The notes: generated by a model from the sequence alone, not told the origin. Shown: positions 50,887 to 59,778, numbered from the stretch's first letter. The stretch: DNA of 64,000 nt from CBDCNH01 sp965219015 (GCA_965219015.1 CBDCNH010000011.1:372001-436000); one strand, 5' to 3'. Made by a program: numbers and translations.

Positions 50887-51600
50887 ATGGACGGCTCCTC
50901 CGAACTCCGCACGCGCATCGTCGAGGCAGCAGCCGCGCTGATCGCTGCCGGCGGGCGCGACGCCGCGACGACCCGCGCGGTCGCGACCGCGGCGGGCGTT
51001 CAGGCGCCGACGATCTACCGTTTCTTCGGCGACAAGCAGGGGCTCCTCCATGCCGTCGCCGAGCACGCGCTCGGTGCCTATGTCACGGGCAAGTCGGCCG
51101 ATGCGCCGGACCCCGATCCCGTCGAGGCGCTCAGGACCGGCTGGGACGCCCATGTCGCCTTCGGCCTGGCACATCCCGCGCTCTTCGCGATCCTGACCGA
51201 CGCGCCCGCCTCGCCCGCCGCCCGGGCGGGCCGCGCGGTGCTGGCCGGGCGCGTCGAGGCGGTCGCGCGCGCGGGCCGGCTCCGGGTCAGCGCGGCGCGG
51301 GCGGCGGACCTCCTGCACGCGGCCGGGACGGGCGTGATCCTGACGCTGCTCGACGCCGCCGGCGAAACAACCCCCAACGCGGGTCTCGACGCGGGTCTTG
51401 ACGCGGGGCTCGACGCGGGGCTTTCGGCGGCCGCGCGGGAGGCGGTTCTGGCCGCGATCACCACGCATCCGCCGGCCTATGCGCCAGGGCCCCGCGGCGC
51501 CGCCAGCACCCTCCGCGCAGCGCTCGACAGCGCCCCCGGCCTCAGCGCCGGCGAGCGGCACCTCATGGCCGAGCTCCTCGACCGGATCGCCGACGGCTGA
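50887..51600 (+). CDS. TetR-family regulator
   Basis: A 237 aa regulator. The helix-turn-helix spans about residues 27-58 (TTRAVATAAGVQAPTIYRFF, then GDKQGLLHAV). The C-terminal region contains a short repeat LDAGLDAGLDAG from a 12-nt DNA repeat. It is divergent from the NmrA-like gene, its probable target together with itself. Its last 38 nt overlap the convergent VanZ-like gene. Confidence 0.92.
   Translation: MDGSSELRTRIVEAAAALIAAGGRDAATTRAVATAAGVQAPTIYRFFGDKQGLLHAVAEHALGAYVTGKSADAPDPDPVEALRTGWDAHVAFGLAHPALFAILTDAPASPAARAGRAVLAGRVEAVARAGRLRVSAARAADLLHAAGTGVILTLLDAAGETTPNAGLDAGLDAGLDAGLSAAAREAVLAAITTHPPAYAPGPRGAASTLRAALDSAPGLSAGERHLMAELLDRIADG
51379..51423 (+). repeat. 12-nt tandem repeat inside the TetR gene
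   Basis: Units at 51379-51390, 51391-51402, 51403-51414 and a partial one to 51423, with consensus GCGGGTCTCGAC, encoding AGLD repeats in frame. Third-position differences between units show it is not brand new. Confidence 0.8.
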
Positions 51601-52141
51601 GCGCCCGGCGGGCCACGAGATGCCCCGTCGCGATGCCCGCGACGTTGAGGATGATGTCGTCCACGTCGAACTGCCGGTAGGCGCAGGGGTAGAGCCCCCA
51701 GATGCCGGTGAGCTGGGTGAGCTCGATCCCGAGGCTGAGCGCCACCCCCGCGCCGAGCGCCAGGAGGAAGCGGCGCTGCAGCGGCGCCCAGGTCGCGCCC
51801 ACGAGGACGCAGACCACGTAGTTCATCGCCGTCGAGAGCACCGTGACATCGCGGAGCGCCATGCCGAGCGTGTTGCCGCGGCGCACGAAGCGCGCGCCCG
51901 CGCGAACGAAGTGGAACGGCTCGAGCTGCGGCCGGGCGCCGCGCACCGGGCAGTGCAGCGTCGCCGCATCGGGGAACGGGTGCTGTGTCAGCGCCACGAA
52001 GAAGAGCGTCGCGAGCAGGGCAAGACCGGCCGCGGCCCCGAGCGGCCGCCCGGCGAGGCGTGCGGCGCCGACGACGACAAGGGTCGCCACGAGCGCGTAG
52101 AGCAGCCCGCTCGAGACGAAGCCGGCGATCCACCCACTCAT
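51563..52141 (-). CDS. VanZ-like membrane protein
   Basis: A 192 aa inner membrane protein with about five hydrophobic segments. The VanZ-like signature is visible as NYVVCVLVGATWAPL, GVALSLGIELTQLTGIWG and the conserved FDVDDIILNVAGIATG. VanZ-like proteins are widespread and mostly of unknown role. No glycopeptide resistance genes are nearby. Its 3' end overlaps the TetR gene tail to tail by 38 nt. Confidence 0.85.
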   Translation of the reverse strand: MSGWIAGFVSSGLLYALVATLVVVGAARLAGRPLGAAAGLALLATLFFVALTQHPFPDAATLHCPVRGARPQLEPFHFVRAGARFVRRGNTLGMALRDVTVLSTAMNYVVCVLVGATWAPLQRRFLLALGAGVALSLGIELTQLTGIWGLYPCAYRQFDVDDIILNVAGIATGHLVARRALSRRRSGRGARP

Positions 52142-53142
52142 TGCCCGCTCATCTCCGGTTGCATGACAAAAGAGAGTATAGATCGCTTCCTAAGGGTATG
52201 AGGTCGGCTACACTCTATATCCTCTGCGTAGACCGGAGATAAGTCGGGCGAAAGCGATGATGGATCGAAATTCGGCCCGCCGCCAATCAACAGCAAGTGA
52301 GCCGTGACATCTTGAGTGCCTGAAAGAATATGGCACCTCGCAGACCTGACAGAGATGGTCCTCAAGCCTGACCCGCACGTCACGAGATTTGTCGGAACGG
52401 TAACGCCGCCGACTGTCTTTTCTCCACGCTCGAAGACTGTCCTTTCTCCATGCTCGGAGTATCGGCACTCCGACTTTCTTTCAAAGCTCCGCTCTCCTCC
52501 CTCGACGAAACCTCTTTCTGTTCGCAGAGGCATGGCCGGGACGTTGCTTGCGGTTGCCATGAGCCTGTCGAGCGGTCGAACTCGAAACCGACACCCGGCT
52601 CTCCGGGAGCAAGGACGGGCGGCCGGGCCGCAAAATAAAGGGAAGCATGGCCCCAACGCGCATGGCGGCGCTATCGGGGCCGTACAGGCTCCCCCGGAAC
52701 CTCGTCGCTCGGCCGGCGCCAGAGTAAATCCACCCAGCCCGAAAACGCAACCGAAGCCAGCGGTGAAGTTGCACCACGGATAATAACCGACACTCCGCAC
52801 TTGGATTGTCTTCGAAGCATGAATCGGCTCTCGGTTGCCGTTGGAAGAGGAACTCACGATGCCATATGCAATGTCCGACACAACGACCGATCCCGAGACC
52901 GGCCTGTCGCACTTTGCCACCCTGGCAGACCCAGCTTCAGCTCAGGAAGGGTCAGTTGCAATAATAAGGTCGACAAGTGCAGGGGCAATTCCGGTGCAAT
53001 GGGGTCGGCGTCCGATTTGTCAGAAATTGCACATCAGCTCAGGCCGGGAACCGCATGAGCGGTGCTTAAGATGCAATGGCTCGCTTGATTTCGCTCAACC
53101 GAACCCTAAAGCACACTTCGTCCGCGCGCGCGGGGCCACCGC
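52142..53142. other. Gene-poor, AT-richer 1 kb stretch
   Basis: Base composition drops visibly compared with both flanks. Open frames exist (for example 52316-52783 plus and 52138-52920 minus), but they overlap each other and show no family motif. One short ORF beginning ATGCCATATG at 52859 has an AGAGGA site 7 nt upstream, yet its product looks unlike a folded protein after about 30 residues. Most likely decayed or foreign DNA. I cannot name any element. Confidence 0.5.
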
Positions 53143-54216
53143 TCAGGCGGGCACGCCGAAACACTGGTCGCGGAGCTCGAGGTAGCGGTCGTCGAGCGCG
53201 TCCGGACCGGCCTGGCGCAGGGCATCGAGCACCCGGTAGGCCGCGACGGCCCCGGCGAGCCGCTGGCGCCCGAAGGTGCCCTTCGCCGCGATCCCGTACT
53301 GCGCGATCTTGAAGCCCGAGTAGCGCAGCGTCGCGCGCCAGACCGCCTCGTCGGCGGCACCCGAGCGGCACACGACATAGGCGCGGTTGAGCACGTGCAG
53401 CACGCCGAGCTCACGGCCCGAGGCGCGCTGCTGCGGCGCCTTGTGATGATAGATCCGCGCCGCCTGCGCGCCGACGAGCGCATGGGTCCGGAGCACGCGG
53501 AAGCCCGCCTCGATGTCCTCGAAGAGCGCATAGCGCCCGAGCCGGGTGTTGAAGCTCGCCTCGCGGATCAGCGGCGTGCGGAACGACATCCGGAACCCGG
53601 TCATCCACGGCACCGGCACCGCGTCGATCTCGCCGAGCCAGGCCGGGAGCGCGGGCAACCGGCCGTAGAGATGCTCCGCGACGAGCTTGAACGGATCGCG
53701 CACGACGCGCTCCTCGATGGCGTAGCGCTGCGTCGCGATGCGCGCCTTGATGCGGTCGGCGGCGGTCATCTGGTAGGCCGGCGCGTCCTCGGCCGCGTCG
53801 TCCTCGGGCTCGGGGACCGCGTCGAGCACCCCCGGCGGCGGCGCCTTGGCCTCGGCCGCGCAGACCCCGCCGACGCGGCCTTCGGTGTCGCGGTCGTAGA
53901 CCTCGAGGATGGCGTCGATGGCGCCGGGATGGACGAGGCTGTCGTCGTCGGGAAAGAACACCACGTCGCTCGTCACGCCCGCCATGCCCGCGTTGCGCTG
54001 CAGCGAGGATCCCGCCGGCGAGCCGCGGTGCTCGATCGGCACGTTGCTCTGCGCGCCGAGCCGGGCGGCGAGGTCGGCCGTCGGCCCGGGATCGTCGGAG
54101 CTGTCGATGATGACGATCCGCTCCGGCCGCCGCGCCTCTGCGAGGTGCAGCGGCAGCGACAGCCGCAGGGCATCGTGGCGGTTGCGCGTGGCGATGACGA
54201 TGGAATAGCTCAGCAT
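53143..54216 (-). CDS. Glycosyltransferase family 2 protein
   Basis: A 357 aa GT-A fold glycosyltransferase. The N-terminal nucleotide-binding part is SIVIATRNRHDALRLSLP, then IVIIDSSDDPG and a DDD metal-binding motif at residues 90-92 in FFPDDDSLVHPG. The mid-region FEDIEAGFRVLR corresponds to the catalytic ED segment. No membrane helices are obvious, so it is cytoplasmic or peripheral. Sugar and acceptor unknown. Cell-surface polysaccharide synthesis is a reasonable guess. Confidence 0.88.
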   Translation of the reverse strand: MLSYSIVIATRNRHDALRLSLPLHLAEARRPERIVIIDSSDDPGPTADLAARLGAQSNVPIEHRGSPAGSSLQRNAGMAGVTSDVVFFPDDDSLVHPGAIDAILEVYDRDTEGRVGGVCAAEAKAPPPGVLDAVPEPEDDAAEDAPAYQMTAADRIKARIATQRYAIEERVVRDPFKLVAEHLYGRLPALPAWLGEIDAVPVPWMTGFRMSFRTPLIREASFNTRLGRYALFEDIEAGFRVLRTHALVGAQAARIYHHKAPQQRASGRELGVLHVLNRAYVVCRSGAADEAVWRATLRYSGFKIAQYGIAAKGTFGRQRLAGAVAAYRVLDALRQAGPDALDDRYLELRDQCFGVPA

Positions 54217-54325
54217 GATGGTCTCGGAACCGAAGGCCGCCCGCGCATGTCGGCGCCTCGCGTCATCGCATCAGACTAGGGCAACTTTGCGGTCGCGGGA
54301 AGGCACTTCTTGCCGCGGTGCAGCA

Positions 54326-55642
54326 TCAGGCGGCGCCATCAGCGCCATCGGGATCATCGGCGCCGCCGGTGCGTTCGTGGTCATCGGCGCCACCGAGGTT
54401 GCGAAACGTCGTCTCCTGCGCGTCGGTCCAGAGCAGGTCGAGCGCATAGCCGTCCTCGGTCGCGGTTTCGGTCTCGATCACGCCGGCCTCGTGCAGCCAC
54501 GCCCGCCGCCGCCCGTCGGCGAAGGGAAGCGCGATCCGGCCCGGATGCCGCGCGTCGTCGAGCGCATCCGTGACGCGGGCGAGAAGCGCCGCGACGCCGT
54601 CCCCGGTCAGCGCCGAGATCGCCGCCACGTCGTCCGACCGGGCGGCCTGCACCGTGAGGCTCGCGCGCGCGGGCTCCGGCACTAGGTCGAGCTTGTTCCA
54701 GACCTCGATGCGCGGGACGTCCGCGCGAACCCCGAGGCGGGCGAGGATCTCCGTCACGTCCGCTGCCTGCCGCTCGGTCTCGGGATGGCCGATGTCGCGG
54801 ACGTGGAGCACGAGATCGGCCTCGAGCACCTCTTCGAGCGTCGCGCGGAACGCGGCCACAAGCTCGGTCGGCAGGTCGGAGATGAAGCCCACCGTGTCCG
54901 ACAGGATCACCTGCCGCCCCGAGGGCATCGCGACGCCGCGCATCGTGGGATCGAGCGTGGCGAAGAGCATGTCCTCGGCCAGCACCGAAGCCCCGGTGAT
55001 GCGGTTGAAGAGCGTGGACTTCCCCGCGTTGGTGTAGCCGACGAGCGCCACGACCGGATGCGGGATGCGCCGCCGCGCCGCGCGGTGCAGCTCGCGCGTC
55101 TTGACCACCTTGCCGAGCTGGCGCTTGATGCGGAGGATGCCCTCGTCGATGGCGCGCCGGTCGGCCTCGATCTGCGTCTCGCCGGGGCCGCCGACGAAGC
55201 CGAAGCCGCCGCGCTGGCGCTCGAGGTGGGTCCAGGCGCGCACCAGCCGGGTGCGCTGGTAGCTCAGCGCCGCGAGCTCGACCTGCAGCACGCCCTCGCG
55301 CGTCCGCGCCCGGTCGGCGAAGATCTCGAGGATGAGCCCGGTGCGGTCGAGGAGCTTAAGGCCCCATTTCTTCTCGAGGTTGCGCTGCTGCACCGGCGTC
55401 ACGGCGCCGTCGACGAGCACCAGCCCGATCTCCGCCGCCTCGAACTGCGCGCGCAGCGTCTCGACCTTTCCCGAGCCGAAGAGGAGCCCCGGCTGCGGGC
55501 GGGGCAGCGACACGATCTCGCTCCCCGCCACCTCGATCGATGGCAGCGCACGCGCGAGGCTCACCGCCTCGGCGAGCCCCTCCGCGGCCGCCCGCCGACC
55601 GGCCTCGGACTTGAGGTCGGGGTGCAGCACCCAGGCGCGCAT
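54326..55642 (-). CDS. hflX: GTPase HflX
   Basis: Ribosome-associated GTPase, 438 aa. The N-terminal HflX domain has FGSGKVETLRAQ and the conserved LDRTGLILEIFADRARTREG, GGFGFVGGPGETQIEADRR. The G domain has P-loop GYTNAGKST, FATLDPTMR, DTVGFISDLP and NKLD. The ATG at 55642 is the only usual start after the hfq stop. A CTG just downstream of hfq would extend it by 11 residues. It follows hfq by about 30 nt, the classical hfq-hflX order. Confidence 0.94.
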   Translation of the reverse strand: MRAWVLHPDLKSEAGRRAAAEGLAEAVSLARALPSIEVAGSEIVSLPRPQPGLLFGSGKVETLRAQFEAAEIGLVLVDGAVTPVQQRNLEKKWGLKLLDRTGLILEIFADRARTREGVLQVELAALSYQRTRLVRAWTHLERQRGGFGFVGGPGETQIEADRRAIDEGILRIKRQLGKVVKTRELHRAARRRIPHPVVALVGYTNAGKSTLFNRITGASVLAEDMLFATLDPTMRGVAMPSGRQVILSDTVGFISDLPTELVAAFRATLEEVLEADLVLHVRDIGHPETERQAADVTEILARLGVRADVPRIEVWNKLDLVPEPARASLTVQAARSDDVAAISALTGDGVAALLARVTDALDDARHPGRIALPFADGRRRAWLHEAGVIETETATEDGYALDLLWTDAQETTFRNLGGADDHERTGGADDPDGADGAA

Positions 55643-55671
55643 CGGCGCCGTCGCGGTGGCGGTCGCCTCGG

Positions 55672-55905
55672 TCAGTCCTCGCCCTCGTAGAGGCTGATCG
55701 GCTGGCCGGGCATGATCGTGGAGATGGCGTGCTTGTAGACGAGCTGGCTCTGCCCGTCGCGGCGCAGGAGCACGCAGAAGTTGTCGAACCAGGTGATGAC
55801 GCCCTGCAGCTTCACGCCGTTGATGAGGAAGATCGTGACGGGGACCTTCGCCTTGCGGACATGGTTGAGGAACGCGTCCTGGAGGTTCTGCCGGTCGGCG
55901 GCCAT
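55672..55905 (-). CDS. hfq: RNA chaperone Hfq
   Basis: Hexameric Sm-like RNA-binding protein that pairs small RNAs with mRNAs. 77 aa. It begins MAADRQNLQDAFLNHVRKAK, has VPVTIFLINGVKLQGVITWFD (Sm1) written here as VTIFLINGVKLQGVI, and QLVYKHAISTI (Sm2). AAGGGC precedes the ATG at 55905. The frame stays open upstream to 55974 but without Hfq-like sequence. Confidence 0.97.
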   Translation of the reverse strand: MAADRQNLQDAFLNHVRKAKVPVTIFLINGVKLQGVITWFDNFCVLLRRDGQSQLVYKHAISTIMPGQPISLYEGED

Positions 55906-56174
55906 GCTGTTGCCCTTGTTCTTGTCGCTCTGCGCGCGTCCTTCCCGGCCCCAACCCTCGCGGGCGGCCGGCATTTCGCGCGCGGACTATGGGGCGCATC
56001 GCGGGGGGATGGAAGAGGCGGTATGCGACTGAGATGACAATACGTGACACCCGGCACCGCACATGACGAGAACTTTGCGCAACGCTCGATGGCGCTCAGA
56101 AGGAGGACTTGTATCACTAGCATTTTTGGCACAGATTAGTTTGTTGAGTTCAAACACGTCAAAAGGAAAGACCG

Positions 56175-57251
56175 TTGGAAGAAGATGCGCTTGGTGACGA
56201 ATTAGACATTGAGCCTGAAAAGGATGATGTTCCGTATGTCGAATACGATATTTCAGTTTCACCGTCCGATCCAACATTAGAATTGCTATCAAGTCAGTTG
56301 GAAAGCGGGGATGTAGTAATTCCCTTTTACCAAAGAAGGTACGTCTGGAAGATTGAGCAGGCGTCTAAGCTCATTGAGTCCTTCATAATGGGACTTCCAG
56401 TTCCGCAGATATTTTTCTATGTGAATTCGGAGAACCAGCTTGAAGTCATCGATGGTCAACAACGCCTTAAGTCTGTAAAGTATTATTTCGATGGCTACTT
56501 TGGAGAGGAAGATGCCAATAATAGACGGCAAACTTTCCGTTTGCGTGGATTAGCGGAGCGATCCGAATACAACGGAAAGTCATTCGCGGAGCTAGCACAG
56601 AAGGACCAACGTAAACTCAAGAACTCAACACTTAGAGCGATAAATATAAAGCAACTCAAACCGCGCGGCAACAGTGACGCTGTTTTCCACATATTTCAGA
56701 GATTGAACACTGGTGGTACTCAGCTGAAGCCGCAGGAGATTAGAAACGCAATTTATCGCGGAAAAATCGTAAATAAACTTCAAGAACTAAATAAGCTCGA
56801 GAGTTGGCGGATAGTTTTAGGATCAGCTATCCCGGATAAAAATCAGAGGGACGTTGAACTGGTTTTGCGCTTATTCTCTCTTTATGAACAGTGGCAGACT
56901 TACGAGAAGCCAATGTTAAGGTATCTGAACCAGCAAATGAACACTAATAGAGATTTTGATAGCAGCAGGGCCGTGCGGTTCGAAGAGAACTTTCGGCGGG
57001 CCATTGATCACGTAAAGAATTCATTGGAACGACCGTTCAGGCCAAAAAGGGTACTTAACGCCGCAGTCTTGGAAGCCGTGATGACCTCGGTCATGGAAGA
57101 TGAATCAATTACGTCGATGCAACTCTCTGGTGGGTACAGAAAACTACTTGAGCGGAGAGACTTCGCTGAAACAATTACTGGTGCAACGACGGATTCGGCA
57201 GTGTTGAAGAGGAGAATCGAGCTTTGCAAATCGGTTCTTCAAGATGGGTAG
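56175..57251 (+). CDS. DUF262 (GmrS-like) protein
   Basis: A 358 aa protein of the DUF262/ParB-like fold found in GmrSD-type and other defence systems. The hallmark motifs are IPFYQRRYVW (residues 49-58), VIDGQQRLKS (91-100, with the DGQQR core) and FQRLNTGGTQLKPQEIRNAI (about 174-193). No DUF1524 HNH nuclease domain follows, unlike GmrSD. The only usable start is TTG at 56175, 8 nt after AAGGA. An in-frame stop lies at 56145. The gene is strongly AT-rich relative to both neighbours, indicating transfer. It overlaps the HEPN-like gene by 8 nt. Confidence 0.85.
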   Translation: MEEDALGDELDIEPEKDDVPYVEYDISVSPSDPTLELLSSQLESGDVVIPFYQRRYVWKIEQASKLIESFIMGLPVPQIFFYVNSENQLEVIDGQQRLKSVKYYFDGYFGEEDANNRRQTFRLRGLAERSEYNGKSFAELAQKDQRKLKNSTLRAINIKQLKPRGNSDAVFHIFQRLNTGGTQLKPQEIRNAIYRGKIVNKLQELNKLESWRIVLGSAIPDKNQRDVELVLRLFSLYEQWQTYEKPMLRYLNQQMNTNRDFDSSRAVRFEENFRRAIDHVKNSLERPFRPKRVLNAAVLEAVMTSVMEDESITSMQLSGGYRKLLERRDFAETITGATTDSAVLKRRIELCKSVLQDG

Positions 57252-57756
57252 GGGAGATCTTCGCGATAAGCTGCTCAGGATTGAGAGGCTTGCAAGCGAT
57301 ATGAACTCCTTCGTTCCGATCGATAAGCGCGGTGCAACCGCTTTCCGCGCAGACTTGGCGGGACTACTAGTTGTAGCAATCGCGTCTACCTACGAGGATT
57401 GTGTGAAGCAAACGCTTATAACTCATGCTGGAGCGCGACATGCTGATTTCGAAGCATTCTCAGAACGCCACTTCAAAAAGCTAGCAAGCAAAATTCGTCT
57501 AAGCGATCTTCGTAGATATTCAATTCTACACGGTGCGGCGGTTGAAAACAGGTTTAAGAAAATGTTGGACGAACGCAAAGCGCATATTCTAAGCAAGATG
57601 GCAGTTGATATAACTGACAGATATGATCAGCTCCTTAACTGGAGAAATGATTACGCCCATGAGGGTAAGCATAACACAACAATTGAGGAAGCAATGAACT
57701 TCCACAGGTTTGCGCTTAGAGTAATCTTTGCGTTCAATCAAGCGTTCAGCTGCTAA
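57244..57756 (+). CDS. HEPN-like protein, partner of the DUF262 protein
   Basis: A 170 aa all-alpha protein. Its C-terminal half carries RNDYAH (Arg134 to His139) in LLNWRNDYAHEG, matching the R-x4-H catalytic motif of HEPN ribonucleases. The N-terminal half (VVAIASTYEDCVKQTLITHA) resembles the RiboL-PSP/MAE-type HEPN layout. By family it would be an RNA-cutting toxin or defence effector. The ATG lies inside the 3' end of the DUF262 gene. It shares the low-GC composition of that gene. Confidence 0.75.
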   Translation: MGRGDLRDKLLRIERLASDMNSFVPIDKRGATAFRADLAGLLVVAIASTYEDCVKQTLITHAGARHADFEAFSERHFKKLASKIRLSDLRRYSILHGAAVENRFKKMLDERKAHILSKMAVDITDRYDQLLNWRNDYAHEGKHNTTIEEAMNFHRFALRVIFAFNQAFSC

Positions 57757-57820
57757 GCTCAAAATCGTTGCTTTCAGCTACGTCTCATTACTGTCTCACC
57801 TAAGCTCAATTCGCATTTGC

Positions 57821-59014
57821 TTACTCGAAGAACCCCTCGTCCTCCGGCGCGAGGTAGGCCTTTGCGGCGGCGGGGATGAGGTCGACGCCCATGCCGGGGC
57901 GGTCCACGACGTCGATCATGCCGTCCGTCACGATCTTCGCGGGTAGGCCCTCGACGATGTCGTACCACCAGGCGTCGGTGCCGGTCGGGTACTCGAAGGC
58001 GATGAAGTTCGCGGGCAGCGTGGCGCAGACCTGGATCAGCGCGGCGAGGCCGAGCACGCCGTTGCCGGTGCCGTGGGGGGCCATCAGGATGCCGTGGAGA
58101 TGCGCGTACTCGGCGATCCATTTCAGCTCCGCGATGCCGCCCACGTCGGCCGGGTCGGGGCCGATGACGTTGACCGCCTGCGTCTCGATCAGCTCCTTGA
58201 AGTTGTGCCGCAGGTAAATCTGCTCGCCGGTGTGGATCGGCGTCGTCGTCTGCATGGTGAGGTCGCGGTAGAGGCCCGCGTTGACATGGGTGGAATAGTC
58301 GCCCGTCAGCATGTCCTCGAGCCAGATGAGGCCCATCGGCTCGACCGCGCGGGCGAAGCGCAGGGCATCCGTCGGCATCCACCCCGGCCCGCAGTCGAGC
58401 GCGAGCTCGATGCCGGGCCCGAGCCCCTCCTGCATCGCCTGCGCGCATTCGACCATCAGCGTCAGGCTCCGGCCCGGCATGAGGCCGGCGTCGTTGTGGC
58501 CGTGGAACGGGTTCGCCATCGCCGCGCCGTAGAAGAAGCCGGGCGCCTCCTTCATCGGGCTGTGGAAGCCGATGCCCTGCTTCACGATGTCGAAGCCCTC
58601 GGAAAGCTGCGCCATCCAGCGCCCGTTCTCGAGAAAGCCCTCGGGCGTCCAGGACGTGAGCTTCTGCCGGATCGCGCCGTTGTAGGCGCGCACCCGGTCG
58701 CGGACCTTGCCGCCGAGGAGCTTGTGGACCGGCACGCCCGCGGCGCGGCCCGCGATGTCCCAGAGCGCGTGCTCGATGATGCTGACGGGCGCGCCGTAGG
58801 GCTTGAAGGCCCCGCGGTTGCGGATGCGGAGCATGCAGCGCTCGACGTCCGTGGGATCCTCGCCCACGAGCGCCTCGCGGAACTGCGTGACGAACGGCCG
58901 CAGGTAGGGCTTGTAGCTCTCGGCGGCGCCGTAGCCGGAGATGCCCGCGTCGGTGACGATGCGGACGACGGGGTTCCGCCCGACGAGCGCGCAGCGGAGG
59001 TCGGTGATCTTCAT
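57821..59014 (-). CDS. Mandelate racemase / enolase superfamily dehydratase
   Basis: A 397 aa magnesium-dependent enolase-superfamily enzyme, probably a sugar-acid dehydratase. Metal ligands are Asp207 in LALDCGPGW, Glu233 in WLEDML and Glu264 in HTGEQIYL, with probable catalytic His314 in APHGTGNG. The N-terminal capping domain begins MKITDLRCALVGRNPVVRIV. The ATG at 59014 overlaps the GntR gene stop by 4 nt. It is grouped with a GntR regulator and a sugar importer, so a sugar-acid or glycoside catabolic role is likely. Substrate not assigned. Confidence 0.9.
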   Translation of the reverse strand: MKITDLRCALVGRNPVVRIVTDAGISGYGAAESYKPYLRPFVTQFREALVGEDPTDVERCMLRIRNRGAFKPYGAPVSIIEHALWDIAGRAAGVPVHKLLGGKVRDRVRAYNGAIRQKLTSWTPEGFLENGRWMAQLSEGFDIVKQGIGFHSPMKEAPGFFYGAAMANPFHGHNDAGLMPGRSLTLMVECAQAMQEGLGPGIELALDCGPGWMPTDALRFARAVEPMGLIWLEDMLTGDYSTHVNAGLYRDLTMQTTTPIHTGEQIYLRHNFKELIETQAVNVIGPDPADVGGIAELKWIAEYAHLHGILMAPHGTGNGVLGLAALIQVCATLPANFIAFEYPTGTDAWWYDIVEGLPAKIVTDGMIDVVDRPGMGVDLIPAAAKAYLAPEDEGFFE

Positions 59015-59706
59015 GGCCGGGGTCCTTGTCTGCGGGGTCTGCGGGCGCGAAGCCAGTCGATCGTGTGCGCGCCCGAGCCGCGGACATGGGCGGCGATGAC
59101 CGCCGCCGCGCGGTCCTCGTCGTGCGCGCGAAGGGCGTCGAGCAGGGCGCGGTGCTCGACCATCACGTCGCGGCGGCGCTTCAGCGCGGTGTCGTGGTCG
59201 AGATTGATCGCGCGCAGGATCTCGCGGTGCCGCCACCACAGGTCGACCGCGTGGCGGTTGGTGTGGCGCCCGTACATCGCGAGGTGGAACGCGCTGTCGA
59301 GCCGGTTGTGCTCCGCGGCGTCGGCGAAGGCGAGCGCCTCCATCGCGGCCTGCAGCGCCTCGAGCCGGGAGAGGTCGGCGGCCGTGCAGAGCCCGACGAA
59401 GCCGCGCGTGAGCCACGGCTCGAGGAGCATCTCGATCTCGTGGATGTCGCGCACGAAGGCCTCGTCGATCGCGCGCAGCCGCGCGCCGCGGTTCGGCTCG
59501 ATGACGACGAGCCCCTCGCCGCGGAGCTGCTGCAACGCCTCGCGCACGGGGTTGGTGCTGGTGCCGTAGCGGACGGCGAGCTCGGAGACCTTGAGCCGGC
59601 CGCTGGCGTCGAGCCGCCCCGCGAGGATGTCCCGGCGGAGGCGGTCGAACACGCTCGCCCCTTCGGCCGCCCCCTCGTGCGGTTCGATTGCGGTGATCCC
59701 GTCCAT
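59011..59706 (-). CDS. GntR-family regulator (FCD type)
   Basis: A 231 aa transcription regulator. The N-terminal winged helix (about 18-80) includes LKVSELAVRYGTSTNPVREA, then LQQLRGEGLV. The C-terminal FCD ligand domain has metal-binding His/Asp/Glu positions (DSAFHLAMY, VEHRALLDAL). It is co-transcribed with the dehydratase and divergent from the importer operon. A strong inverted repeat in the 154-nt divergent gap is its likely operator, so the locus is probably induced by the imported compound. Confidence 0.92.
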   Translation of the reverse strand: MDGITAIEPHEGAAEGASVFDRLRRDILAGRLDASGRLKVSELAVRYGTSTNPVREALQQLRGEGLVVIEPNRGARLRAIDEAFVRDIHEIEMLLEPWLTRGFVGLCTAADLSRLEALQAAMEALAFADAAEHNRLDSAFHLAMYGRHTNRHAVDLWWRHREILRAINLDHDTALKRRRDVMVEHRALLDALRAHDEDRAAAVIAAHVRGSGAHTIDWLRARRPRRQGPRP

Positions 59707-59740
59707 CGTGCCTCTCTAGCGCGGGCGTGCCGCCGCTGCC

Positions 59741-59778
59741 AAGAAGATCGTACATTCTTCTTGACACCTGATGTGTCA
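59741..59778 (+). promoter_or_regulatory. GntR operator and importer promoter region
   Basis: Two adjoining perfect inverted repeats: AAGAAG (59741-59746) with CTTCTT (59757-59762) around ATCGTACATT, and TGACACCTGATGTGTCA (59762-59778). TTGACA at 59761-59766 overlaps the second and can serve as -35 of the importer operon. The -10 17 nt downstream is poor. A regulator bound here would block both divergent transcripts. Confidence 0.6.

Noticed and set aside
52316..52783. A 155 aa ORF as a real gene
   Set aside because: It has an Arg/Pro-rich composition and overlaps a longer minus-strand ORF. I see no motif and no convincing ribosome site.
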